Shown here piece after piece: positions 28,975 through 40,029 of a DNA stretch of 47,854 nt (its first letter is position 1; each line of letters starts with the position of its first letter). Source of the DNA: Nemertoderma westbladi (Eukaryota > Xenacoelomorpha > Nemertodermatida > Nemertodermatidae); the NCBI GenBank assembly GCA_032718475.1, contig JAUCBJ010006125.1, forward strand, positions 1 through 47,854, read 5' to 3'. The position numbers were made by a program, and so were the translations under genes. The notes under the pieces are model-generated. The model searched no databases and was not told where the DNA came from. It saw nothing but the letters and a program-made list of their open reading frames with translations.

Positions 28975-29373
28975 TTCGGTGGAAGATCTCCGGAGTTCGG
29001 TGAAAGATCTCCGGTGTTCGGTGGAAGATCTCCGGAGTTCGGTGAAAGATCTCCGGTGTGTGGTGGAAGATCTCCGGTATTCGGTGGAAGATCTCCGGAG
29101 TTCGGTGGAAGATCTCCGGAGTTCGGTGGAAGATCTCCGGTGTGTGGTGGAAGATCTCCGGTATTCGGTGGAAGATCTCCGGAGTTCGGTGAAAGATCTC
29201 CGGTGTGTGGTGGAAGATCTCCGGAGTTCGGTGGAAGATCTCCGGAGTTCGGTGGAAGATCTCCGGAGTTCGGTGGAAGATCTCCGGTATTCGGTGGAAG
29301 ATCTCCGGAGTTCGGTGGAAGATCTCCGGAGTTCGGTGGAAGATCTCCGGTATTCGGTGGAAGATCTTCGCAC
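28975..29373. repeat. 21-bp minisatellite, about 19 copies
   Basis: Every unit carries AGATCTCCGG (the last has AGATCTTCG). The consensus is TTCGGTGGAAGATCTCCGGAG with an exact 21-bp period and 19 AGATCT sites. Variants at three places (GAGTTC, GTGTTC, GTGTGT or GTATTC; GGTGGAAG or GGTGAAAG) are mixed without a simple order. As 21 is a multiple of three and units lack stops, open frames cross it on both strands (GGRSPEF one way, GDLPPNS the other). I see no flanking gene structure and treat it as non-coding. Confidence 0.95.
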
Positions 29374-29700
29374 CCGCAAGGGAAAGCGAGGTATGTCATC
29401 AGGTGTTAATTAAAACCATACAGACCCCAATACATACAGCAATAAATTTTTTTCTCATGGTAACGCATTAAGACCAAAATGGTTACCAATATTAGTATTC
29501 ACGGCCGAACAACTAGACAGCAATTCCATTACAGATTACCATCACTACTTACCAATTATTCTCGCACACACTTAGTTTATTATCAGAGGTCTTAATTTAT
29601 GGACTGAACTAGCGTAGGAAGATATTATTATATTGTGCATCATTATAATATGTTGATGATGAATAATGTATCTAAAACAGGACCGGGCCCCATTCCCAGC

Positions 29701-29724
29701 ACTACTACTACTACTACTACTACT
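29701..29724. repeat. (ACT)8 microsatellite
   Basis: Eight perfect ACT triplets in non-coding sequence. Confidence 0.95.
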
Positions 29725-32104
29725 GTCCAGGAACTGGAAATCAGCCCAGTCAATATTTTACACACTCGCTTTGTCCGTTCGAGTAAATATTCGCACAAGT
29801 GACCGGCGTAGGATAAAATCCTATTTATAAACAATAATAATCAGTTCAGTTATTATTACAAATTTAATTACATTGCATTAGTTTAATGGCAGTGAGTTGG
29901 TATTTTGGCACATTACCACACTGTAGTACATATACTGAGTACAGTACATACGTATATATATACGATGTATACGTATATACGTATAAATAGTGCGTGTATA
30001 TACATAGTACATACACAGTACATATACTGATAATTCCAGGTCGACGAATATGGGATGAATTAAAGGTCTATATTCTTTGTGTTTCATCCATTTTGGCCCA
30101 ATAAATTAGTTTTACGGACCGCTAGACAGGAGAAAGTCGAAGTTTTTTACTAAAAGTTCAAGGGAAATTGTAATACTAGACGGTTTATATCATTAGCTGA
30201 CAGCTGATGTGTGATAGGAGGACCTTGAAAACATTACGAATAAATAAATGATAATTTATCATAAGTTATATTGAATTCAAATCATTATTTATAACAAAAT
30301 TTACATTTAAAATAAGAAATTATTAAATGATTAAATAAAATTAGACTATAGTAACTATTATTATATATAATATATATACCATTATATGCAATGTATCTTG
30401 GAATTTTGAATATAACCCCTATAATGCCATAAAAACCTTGTTTTTTCCGAGAAATTATTGTATTGAATTAGTATGTCAATATATATATACTTTAGCAGAA
30501 AAAATCCGGGCTGATTAAAAATAATACGAATGTTGTTATTAAAAATAAATCATCACAGTGGGGGTGGGTTGCTGGCGTTGACTGGAATAGACAGAAAGAC
30601 AGACGAAGTCAGTTTTGATGTTTGGTGGAATCAAGTCCATCTACCTGTCTCTTTGCTCTTTGTGGGTCTGTTGGTCGGTCTGCCCGCCAAAACAGGTCTG
30701 CCCGCCTGTTTGGTAGTTTTCGTGGTCGGTGATTTCATTTCCGATGCCAGTTTTCATGTTTTGTGAAATGTGGTTTTAGAAAAGTGGTAACTGTTTTATT
30801 ACCCCCAACGCGATATTTCAGCAAGATTGTGTACCATTATTAATGGACATTCTTACATATTGACACAACTGAATCTAGATAATTTTGAGCGGAAAGGCTT
30901 AAAAAAAACTTTAGATAAGTATTATCTCAAAACTAAAATCGGAGATATGACAAATGAAACTACGCCTTAATCAAATTTTATAAATTTTTACGCCATTCGA
31001 ATCAGAAGTTTCACACACATTTTTCACATAATTTTGTCACCATTTTGAATTAAAATTGATGAAAATTCGTTAACATTTTATCATCATTTATATTCATGGC
31101 CAGTAATATAGTGTCATTTTCTGATAACACGGAACAATTATTTTTTTCTACAAATTTTTATCATATTGCTTGACATTTGAAACTCAACTAATTCAACTCG
31201 CCGTCGAGGTTAAGACTGAGCTATAATTTTTTATCATCCCTTTCTAAACACCTTTCGTATCGCGGCCAATCTTCACAAAAGTCGGGCATATAGAATAGTA
31301 TGGCGTAGATTAGCTACACACAGGCTTCCACAAAATTTGAAACCTTCCGGAAACCACAATTTTTAATCGAAAAACTTCGGAATTTTTAATTAAAATTAGA
31401 GATTATAGAATTTGTTAGCTATCTACAGTATAAATAAAATTTTCAACATTCTGACATTATTATATTGTTCAAAATATATAATTAAACATTAAGATTGTAA
31501 TTGATTGGAAATAAATGATATTCCGAAGAATGTTTATTTAGCAAAATTATAAAAACAAGATCTACAGAAAATCCTAAGTTTTTTGTGGAAATAAATGATA
31601 TTGACAGGGCCATTAGATATAATGGCTACTTTCAATACGAATTGTATGATAAGATTAACTCTAAAGTTAAGGTAATCGACGGTTAGTAGAACTAGTTGCG
31701 TTGGTCTGCGTCATCAGCAGAAAATGACGCTATATTATATGGGGTTTTTGTGTATTTTAAAAACACGTCCAAAACTTTCGAAATTCTAAAATTTGATAAA
31801 TACAAGGGTGTCTCAAAATAGGGGTAACAAAGTGTTATATCAGGTTTAGGTTCACACACTACCATGTCATATAAGACAAAAATAGATGTAACTAATAATA
31901 ATAGTAATAATTTAAGTATTCTAGAATATTGCATTAATTTATCTGCAATGGGGGTACCCCCTCAGGAGATATTTTTTAACAGCTCTAACTTCGTGTTGTA
32001 GATCAATATCACTGTTATGTTTTAAGATTTGAACTCCTCATTAAATTCTGCGTCAGATGAAATAAAAAACCAAAAATTTGAAAATTTGACACAAGGAGGG
32101 GCTA
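29725..32104. other. Non-coding, AT-rich region
   Basis: I found no gene here. The small frames at 30530-30766 and 31692-31934 show no domain, no codon pattern and no flanking signals. A TA/CG alternating palindromic stretch (TATACGTATATACGTATA, about 29950-29990) and a short GTCTGCCCGCC duplication (30678 and 30697) are the only structures noticed. Confidence 0.5.
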
Positions 32105-32128
32105 CCCCCCCCCCCCCCCCCCCCCCCC
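32105..32128. repeat. Poly(C) tract
   Basis: Twenty-four consecutive C residues in non-coding sequence. Confidence 0.9.
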
Positions 32129-32914
32129 TAAACGCAAATCCACCAAAGTGTACAGTACAGTTAATTTATAATAAATGCACAATTCGCTCATAGATCGAAA
32201 GATAACTTAATGATTATATTCCTTAGTCATCTAACAAAGGCATTTTTAAAAGAAAAATACATCTAAATCGATAATGTAATGAACAATAAGTTACTCCGCA
32301 GCTTAAAATTATTGTCAATATCGTTATTTTTGTTGGTACCGATGGATATGAGAGGTCCAGAGGTCACGAGCAAAATTATCATAAATATGTCAAAAAGTAT
32401 GTCAAGCAAATCAACCATGGCAACCAATATTAATTAAGTTATAATCTTTAACATAATTTTCATTTGATAACAAAAATAAAAACTAAATAAAAATGGTGTG
32501 GAGAAGTTAAACAACGGCGGGATAATTATTTGCGATAATTTAAGACACCCCCGGCCCCTGAGCGAACACGTGACATATTACTTTTTACAATAAAAATAAA
32601 ACTAAACGAAATATCCGAAAAGATTCCAAATATGTTAAATAATAAATTCTTCCGAATAAATTTGTTCATAAAGAGCTACTGGAGATACCGGCGTTTCAAA
32701 GTTATAACATGTTTCTTCGCCTGAAAGGCGTATTAGGCCGCCCGCAAATAAAAAAACATTGTATCATTCAAAACCATAGCAATAAAGCACCAATATCTCG
32801 CTCCAATACTAACTAACTCACCTAATATGTTCCCGTACTGTAGCAGTACCAATACATCTCACATTATCTCCCTCCATGTGAACCTTAACATGTTCTCTAC
32901 ACTCCGAGGTAAAC
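32129..32914. other. Non-coding region downstream of the kinase gene
   Basis: AT-rich, with no coding frame or RNA seen. On the minus strand it would contain the kinase 3' UTR, but no convincing minus-strand AATAAA close to the stop was identified. Confidence 0.45.
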
Positions 32915-33520
32915 TCAACCGACTAGACTGAGATACTTAGTCGCCTCAGCTAGATACTTCTTCTGCAACGCAATGACGTCATCCAGACAGACGGAACTTG
33001 CGCAGTCCGGTTCGTCGGCACCCTCTAGCTGCGGTATACCGGGGCGGGGAGGGGGGGCCTGTGGTGACGTCATACCAGGAGGAGGTCTGGGTGTCGGTGA
33101 CGTCGAGGATTCGGAAGCGGAGACCGCGTGGTATTCCGAGCAGTGCCGTACCGGTACCGCCTGGACGACCAACACGGTGACCCCGTCTCTGTAGGTCTCT
33201 CGGGAACCCAACATCCCATTGGTGTAGCCAGCCAGCAACCCGTTAACGCTTCGAATAAACGCCACAACCGAAAGGAACTCACCCAACATCGCCCGGGCGA
33301 TCAGCTCCTTGGCTTCGCGCGACACATTGCGCGGCATGTACCGCACGAGTCGCGCGATTCTCTCGGCCTCGGTCTCCCCTACAGAGTCGTGGACAATCTC
33401 CCCGTAACTCGGAGGGAAACACTTGTATCCCCACGGCGACATTAACGCGAGGAATGTGGTAGCAGCACCGTGGATGTCGTCCTGCACAGAGCCCGGTAAT
33501 CCCTCGCACAGCGAGTAGTT
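32915..33520 (-). CDS. Divergent protein kinase, last exon (C-lobe and tail)
   Basis: This exon follows the exon at 38491-40029. The minus-strand sequence just upstream ends TTACTTTCCAG GTACCAG, giving two possible acceptors 7 bp apart. Only the second (exon start 33520) keeps the frame with the first exon's donor. The encoded roughly 200 residues start NYSLCEGL and contain VQDDIHGAATTFLALMSPWG, where DD/DIHGAA corresponds to the conserved Asp of kinase subdomain IX (DxWxxG). They continue as a helical C-lobe (RIARLVRYMPRNVSREAKEL) and end in a Pro/Ser-rich tail and a coiled end. The APE motif of subdomain VIII is not recognisable. The exon is much richer in GC and CpG than its surroundings. 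The stop is at 32915-32917. Confidence 0.75.
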   Translation of the reverse strand, partial: NYSLCEGLPGSVQDDIHGAATTFLALMSPWGYKCFPPSYGEIVHDSVGETEAERIARLVRYMPRNVSREAKELIARAMLGEFLSVVAFIRSVNGLLAGYTNGMLGSRETYRDGVTVLVVQAVPVRHCSEYHAVSASESSTSPTPRPPPGMTSPQAPPPRPGIPQLEGADEPDCASSVCLDDVIALQKKYLAEATKYLSLVG

Positions 33521-33596
33521 CTGGTACCTGGAAAGTAATACTATAGGGTTGGGAAAGTACTCCGAGAATGGTAATGGGTCGAAGGTTTAGGTTAGA

Positions 33597-36410
33597 CAGA
33601 GATACACAGACAGATGGTATACAAACTGGTGACTGTATATAAACCAACAATCAATACAGAGATACACAGATGGTATACAAACTGGTGACTGTATATAAAC
33701 CAACAATCGATACAGAGATACACAGATGGTATACAAACTGGTGACTGTATATAAACCAACAATCGATACAGAGATACACAGATGGTATACAAACTGGTGA
33801 CTGTATATAAACCAACAATCAATACAGAGATACACAGATGGTATACAAACTGGTGACTGTATATAAACCAACAATCAATACAGAGATACACAGATGGTAT
33901 ACAAACTGGTGACTGTATATAAACCAACAATCAATATACAGAGATACACAGACAGATGGTATACAAACTGGTGACTGTATATAAACCAACAATCGATACA
34001 GAGATACACAGATGGTATACAAACTGGTGACTGTATATAAACCAACAATCGATACAGAGATACACAGATGGTATACAAACTGGTGACTGTATATAAACCA
34101 ACAATCAATACAGAGATACACAGATGGTATACAAACTGGTGACTGTATATAAACCAACAATCAATACAGAGATACACAGATGGTATACAAACTGGTGACT
34201 GTATATAAACCAACAATCAATACAGAGATACACAGATGGTATACAAACTGGTGACTGTATATAAACCAACAATCGATACAGAGATACACAGATGGTATAC
34301 AAACTGGTGACTGTATATAAACCAACAATCGATACAGAGATACACAGATGGTATACAAACTGGTGACTGTATATAAACCAACAATCAATACAGAGATACA
34401 CAGATGGTATACAAACTGGTGACTGTATATAAACCAACAATCGATACAGAGATACACAGATGGTATACAAACTGGTGACTGTATATAAACCAACAATCAA
34501 TACAGAGATACACAGATGGTATACAAACTGGTGACTGTATATAAACCAACAATCAATACAGAGATACACAGACAGATGGTATACAAACTGGTGACTGTAT
34601 ATAAACCAACAATCGATACAGAGATACACAGATGGTATACAAACTGGTGACTGTATATAAACCAACAATCGATACAGAGATACACAGACAGATGGTATAC
34701 AAACTGGTGACTGTATATAAACCAACAATCGATACAGAGATACACAGATGGTATACAAACTGGTGACTGTATATAAACCAACAATCGATACAGAGATACA
34801 CAGATGGTATACAAACTGGTGACTGTATATAAACCAACAATCAATACAGAGATACACAGATGGTATACAAACTGGTGACTGTATATAAACCAACAATCAA
34901 TACAGAGATACACAGATGGTATACAAACTGGTGACTGTATATAAACCAACAATCGATACAGAGATACACAGACAGATGGTATACAAACTGGTGACTGTAT
35001 ATAAACCAACAATCGATACAGAGATACACAGATGGTATACAAACTGGTGACTGTATATAAACCAACAATCGATACAGAGATACACAGATGGTATACAAAC
35101 TGGTGACTGTATATAAACCAACAATCGATACAGAGATACACAGACAGATGGTATACAAACTGGTGACTGTATATAAACCAACAATCGATACAGAGATACA
35201 CAGATGGTATACAAACTGGTGACTGTATATAAACCAACAATCAATACAGAGATACACAGATGGTATACAAACTGGTGACTGTATATAAACCAACAATCGA
35301 TACAGAGATACACAGATGGTATACAAACTGGTGACTGTATATAAACCAACAATCAATACAGAGATACACAGATGGTATACAAACTGGTGACTGTATATAA
35401 ACCAACAATCAATACAGAGATACACAGATGGTATACAAACTGGTGACTGTATATAAACCAACAATCAATACAGAGATACACAGACAGATGGTATACAAAC
35501 TGGTGACTGTATATAAACCAACAATCGATACAGAGATACACAGATGGTATACAAACTGGTGACTGTATATAAACCAACAATCGATACAGAGATACACAGA
35601 TGGTATACAAACTGGTGACTGTATATAAACCAACAATCGATACAGAGATACACAGATGGTATACAAACTGGTGACTGTATATAAACCAACAATCGATACA
35701 GAGATACACAGATGGTATACAAACTGGTGACTGTATATAAACCAACAATCGATACAGAGATACACAGATGGTATACAAACTGGTGACTGTATATAAACCA
35801 ACAATCAATACAGAGATACACAGATGGTATACAAACTGGTGACTGTATATAAACCAACAATCAATACAGAGATACACAGATGGTATACAAACTGGTGACT
35901 GTATATAAACCAACAATCAATACAGAGATACACAGATGGTATACAAACTGGTGACTGTATATAAACCAACAATCGATACAGAGATACACAGATGGTATAC
36001 AAACTGGTGACTGTATATAAACCAACAATCGATACAGAGATACACAGATGGTATACAAACTGGTGACTGTATATAAACCAACAATCAATACAGAGATACA
36101 CAGATGGTATACAAACTGGTGACTGTATATAAACCAACAATCGATACAGAGATACACAGATGGTATACAAACTGGTGACTGTATATAAACCAACAATCGA
36201 TACAGAGATACACAGATGGTATACAAACTGGTGACTGTATATAAACCAACAATCAATACAGAGATACACAGATGGTATACAAACTGGTGACTGTATATAA
36301 ACCAACAATCAATACAGAGATACACAGATGGTATACAAACTGGTGACTGTATATAAACCAACAATCAATATACAGAGATACACAGACAGATGGTATACAA
36401 ACTGGTGACT
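33597..36410. repeat. 56-bp satellite array, about 50 copies
   Basis: Unit: CAGAGATACACAGATGGTAT, ACAAACTGGTGACTGTATAT, AAACCAACAATCRATA. Copies are almost identical. Variation is confined to R (G or A), an optional CAGA duplication giving 60-bp units (about eight of them), and a TA insertion in one unit near each end. Several blocks read G-G-A-A-A in R order, suggesting five-unit higher-order amplification. Each unit contains GTATAC and a TATATAAA string. Homogeneity indicates recent expansion. Confidence 0.97.
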
Positions 36411-36439
36411 AGTCTAAAAAGGGAGATGGGTTCCCCCCT

Positions 36440-37443
36440 TTTTTTAAGTCCGACCCGGAGATACTAAGACCGGCCCGGAGATACTAAGTCCGGGCCTGAG
36501 ATAGTATCTCCGTGCCGGACTTAGTATCTCCGGGCCGGACATACTATCTTCAGGCCTGAGATAGTATCTCCGGGCCAGACTTACTATCTCCGGGCCAGAC
36601 TTAGTATCTCCGGGCCTGAGATAGTATCTCCGGGCCTGAGATAGTATCTCTGGGCCGAACTTAATATCTCCGGGCCAGTCTTAGTAACTCCGGGCCCGAG
36701 ATAGTATCTCCGGGACTGAGATAGTATCTCCGGGCCGAACTTAGTATCTCCGGGCCAGTCTTAGTAACTCCGGGCCCGAGATAGTATCTCCGGGACTGAG
36801 ATAGTATCTTCGGGCCGAACTTAGTATCTCCGGGCCAGTCTTAGTAACTCCGGGCCCGAGATAGTATCTCCGGGACTGAGATAGTATCTCCGGGCCGGAC
36901 TTACTATCTCCGGGCCAGACTTACTATCTCCAGGCCAGACTTACTATCTCCGGGCCGGACTTAGTATCTCCGGCCTGAGATAGTATCTCCGGCCCGGAGA
37001 TAGTAAGTCTGGCCCGGAGATACTATCTCAGGCCGGAGATACTAAGTCTGGCCCGGAGATACTAAGTCCGGCCCGGAGATAGTAAGTCTGACCCGGAGAT
37101 AGTAAGTCCGGCCCGGAGATAGTAAGTCTGGCCCGGAGATAGTAAGTCTGGCCCGGAGATAGTAAGTCTGGCCCGGAGATACTAAGTCTGGCCTGGAGAT
37201 ACTAAGTCCGGCCCGGAGATAGTAAGTCCGGCCCGGAGATAGTAAGTCTGGCCCGGAGATAGTAAGTCCGGCCCGGAGATAGTAAGTCTGACCCGGAGAT
37301 AGTAAGTCCGGCCCGGAGATAGTAAGTCTGGCCCGGAGATAGTAAGTCTGGCCCGGAGATAGTAAGTCTGGCCCGGAGATAGTAAGTCTGGCCCGGAGAT
37401 ACTAAGTCTGGCCTGGAGATACTAAGTCCGACCCGGAGATAGA
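36440..37443. repeat. 20-bp minisatellite with internal orientation switch
   Basis: Units of about 20 bp (GAGATACTAAGTCCGGCCCG and variants with AGTAAGTCTGG) run in one direction at 36990-37440. The reverse complement (TTAGTATCTCCGGGCCGGAC) runs at about 36497-36985, and two forward units occur at 36455-36495. The junction at about 36970-37040 is itself palindromic. The whole block is therefore an inverted-repeat array able to fold into a long hairpin. Confidence 0.9.
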
Positions 37444-37712
37444 TCTCGAGATCTGTAGGTAGATTCAATTGCCAAGAAATTTTAGACCCTTATACATAAT
37501 TTCGCGCTGTACAAGTGGAACCTCAAATGTTGCAAATTTCTCAAATGAGTGTGGCCGATTGGCACATTTTAGAAAAATAAATTTTTTCAAAAATGCTCTC
37601 ATGAGCCATTACTTTAAGAAATATGTAATAGTTGAGGTTCCACTTGTACAGCTCGAAATTCCGTATAGGGGTCTAAAATTTCATGGCAATTGGAGCTACA
37701 GATCTCGAGAAA
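37443..37712. mobile_element. Fold-back element with about 80-bp inverted arms
   Basis: The left arm (about 37443-37527) contains ATCTCGAGATCTGTAG, CAATTGCCA, AAATTTTAGACCC and GTACAAGTGGAACCTCAA. The right arm (about 37632-37712) holds the reverse complements in opposite order (TTGAGGTTCCACTTGTAC, GGGTCTAAAATTTCATGGCA, CTACAGATCTCGAG). About 105 bases of loop separate them. It is non-coding and resembles a fold-back or MITE transposon; the small plus-strand ORF across it is an artefact. Confidence 0.75.
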
Positions 37713-37851
37713 AAGGAACGTGAATAAAATTACCTCATCGATATCGCGAAATGAGTAAACCGAGCTTAAAGTGAATAGTGAAAGCTCGTATATAAATGTT
37801 TAAGTTTAAGTTTTAAAGGATTAGGATTCAGGAGATGAGAGTTGGATTTTC

Positions 37852-38022
37852 GGAATCTACATAAAATTCTGCTCTAGTGGGAAAGACTGGGAAAAAAATG
37901 ACAAAATAAATAATTTTCAAAAAATTTAGCCAAATATTGAAAAATTGGCGCACCACTTTGAAAAATTTCACGAAAAATGCTAATAACTTTTGAATGCTTG
38001 GCATTCACATTCAAGTTAGGCC
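37852..38022 (+). repeat. Dispersed AT-rich repeat, copy B
   Basis: A diverged relative of the sequence at 28736-28918, with the same order of landmarks (GGAATCTACATAAAATTCTG, AATTTCACGAAAAATG, AACTTTTGAAT). Confidence 0.5.
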
Positions 38023-38125
38023 CCCTAGTTAGTTTGAATTTTGGAATCTACATGGAATTTTGAATCTAATGGAATGTTTTCCAGAAAATTAAAAAAAAAT
38101 TTTTTACGTGTCGAACCACATGACA

Positions 38126-38330
38126 TCCAGTACATTGGGTCATGGAATCATGGATGGAGCAGCAGGAAATACATAGAGGTTGGGAAAGCAAAGGCATGGG
38201 CAGTTCTATCAAAAATGGATACCATCTGGAAGTCAGACCTCTCCAGGCAACTGAAGACCAAGCACTTAAGTTGGAGACAAAACCTGAGAAACGCCGAGCT
38301 TTGTGGTAGAATAAGTCCTCATGATGCAAG
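38126..38330 (+). pseudogene. LINE reverse transcriptase scrap
   Basis: The plus-strand frame reads IQYIGSWNHGWSSRKYIEVGK, then KAWAVLSKMDTIWKSDLSRQLK, the stretch after the catalytic region in many LINE RTs (FKYLGSW...RKALAW...IWKS.L.R.LK). The catalytic box and the rest are absent. It lies antisense within the kinase intron. Confidence 0.7.
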
Positions 38331-38490
38331 CTGGGCATCAGTTATTGATAATATTGATGACAATCATTATTACCCACTAAAATCACCCAAACTATTTATT
38401 ACTGTATACCTATACACCAACATTCCCACCAAGTAAGGTCCAACAATGCGGTATCCCCCGGACTACACTACTACTATATTCGTACTATAC

Positions 38491-40029
38491 GTACATCCGG
38501 TTGGGATGAGCCGGTAGAATTGATCCTATTGGTCCAGCGAACCCGAAGTCCACCAGGAAAGCCTCCAACGCCGCTCCTGGAAGTAGCATGACGTTACCTA
38601 GTTTAACATCGCGATGAAGTTTTCCAACTCGATGCAGTTTATCCAACTCCTGCAGGAAGGATCTAAGAATAACGAGACCTTGTGATTCCGCGAGAGTCTG
38701 TCGGGATGTCTGTAACGTCCGCTGCAGACAGTCCAGGGACTGACCCGGCACGGGTCTCATAAGGATAGATACGGAATCTAACCTCTCGATAAACCCCAAC
38801 GGGACTTCCGGCGCGTAGCAACTGAACTCTCTGACCTCGGATGTGTGAGGGACAAACTTCCTCTTTGGAATATTTTTAATAAAGAATTGAGTGATACCGC
38901 TGTGGTAACTCGCGACCTCCCCATGGGAACCCTTCCCTACCAGGGATCGATCCCTGGCGCACCGCAGTCGGAACAACTTCATTATTTTACTCCGCGGAGC
39001 GTTGGATAGTTTGGGCCAGATCCCGTCGTCGCTTCGTAGCATCGCTGGATCTGATGTAACCAAAGTATCGCCAGGAAGAAATTCCGCGATCCCCGGAATG
39101 TTGATCCCGCATCCACAACGGACCACACCGCTGTTGCATACAACGTTCGGGAGCACAGCTTCGGCTGCGGCTACAATATCGTTAAGAACACCAAAGCGCA
39201 TTCGCAACACATCCGGTGCTGATATGCGATCACCATCAGTGTTACCATCCACACCATCAGCGTTACCGCCCACACCATCAGCGTTACCGCCCATACCATC
39301 GGCGTTACCGCCCACACCATCGGCGTTACCGCCCACACCATCGGCGTTATCGCCCACACCATCGGCGTTACCGCCCACACCATCGGTGTTACTGCCCACA
39401 CCATCGGCGTTACCGCCCACACCATCGGCGTTACCGCCCACACTATCGGCGTTACCGCCCACACCATCGGCGTTACCGCCCACACTATCGGCTTTACCGC
39501 CCACACCATCGGCGTTACCGCCCACACTATCGGCTTTACCGCCCACACTATCGGCTTTACCGTCCACACCATCGGCGTTACCGCCCACACCATCAGCGTT
39601 ACCGCCCACACCATCAGCTCCCTCAACACTGCCGCTTCCACATACGATCTCTAAACCCCGGCGACACTGCTGCAGACCAGTGTAGTTAGACGGCTTCCCG
39701 GGACCCTCCCCACCGCCACCCCCCTCGCACCGTACAGGCGGAACTGGTACACAGACACGGCCACTTGCCGATTTAGGTTTACTGCCACCACTGTCACCGC
39801 CGCCATCTGAACAGGTCCCGCCGCCACCAGCACTGGTTCCACCGCCACCTTTATGGCTGCGCATTGAGCCTCCGCCGCCACCTTTGTGGCTGCGCAATGC
39901 GCCACTGACAATATCAGCGGCGTTACTATGTCTTCCCGACTGCGGTAATGTTGCACTATGTTTAGCAGATAGGTTGATTGCACCTTCACTACTTCGATCC
40001 TCCTGATGGATAACCGTTCGATGGTTTAC
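38491..40029 (-). CDS. Divergent serine/threonine protein kinase, N-terminal exon (5' incomplete)
   Basis: On the minus strand a polypyrimidine tract ending in TATAG lies at about 40030, so the exon probably starts there; no credible ATG precedes it and an upstream exon is needed. The first roughly 120 residues are low complexity (duplicated RSHKGGGG, Gly/Ser runs). About 130 residues of a 7-residue repeat (NADGVGG) follow, then a unique region with CGCGINIPGIAEFL, and then a kinase domain. Its motifs are the Gly loop GKGSHGEV (about 38915-38940), a likely VAIK-type lysine in FFIKNIPK, an alpha-C glutamate in VREFSCY, catalytic loop LHRDVKLGN (about 38600-38625), and VDFGFAG (about 38537-38555). 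All catalytic residues are present, so activity is plausible. The family is not recognised: it is short in insertions and lacks close resemblance to standard groups, which would also fit ancient capture from a large DNA virus. Confidence 0.8.
39236..39620 (-). repeat. Coding 21-bp minisatellite in the kinase N-terminal region
   Basis: About 18 units of TAACGCCGATGGTGTGGGCGG (minus strand) encode NADGVGG with variants KADSVGG, NADGVGD and NTDGVGS. The period is exactly 21 and no unit breaks the frame, so purifying selection or recent expansion maintains it. The repeated acidic Gly-rich peptide is likely disordered. Confidence 0.93.

Larger units (their letters stand above)
33521..38490 (-). 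other. Kinase intron, 5 kb, built mostly of satellites
   Basis: The donor is GTATAG directly after the codons for NRMY (exon end 38491); the acceptor is CCAG at about 33521-33524. The split falls between the DFG motif and the activation segment. Contents in transcript order (high to low coordinates): LINE scrap and dispersed repeat, fold-back element, inverted minisatellite, then the 56-bp satellite, which ends only about 75 bp from the acceptor. Confidence 0.7.

Noticed and set aside
28908-29413. Five ORFs on both strands through the 21-bp repeat as genes
   Set aside because: Openness follows from a stop-free unit whose length is a multiple of three; there are no flanking coding signals.
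30530-30766. Plus-strand ORF of 78 codons
   Set aside because: No recognisable motif, internal short repeat (VGLPAKTGLPA) and no flanking signals; most likely chance.
33587-36364. Many overlapping minus-strand ORFs of 95-263 codons (MLVYIQSPVCIPSV...)
   Set aside because: They are all read-throughs of the 56-bp satellite, whose unit contains few stops; there is no unique sequence or gene structure.
33597-36410. Possible CRISPR array
   Set aside because: Units are contiguous and identical with no unique spacers, and the genome is eukaryotic; this is a satellite.
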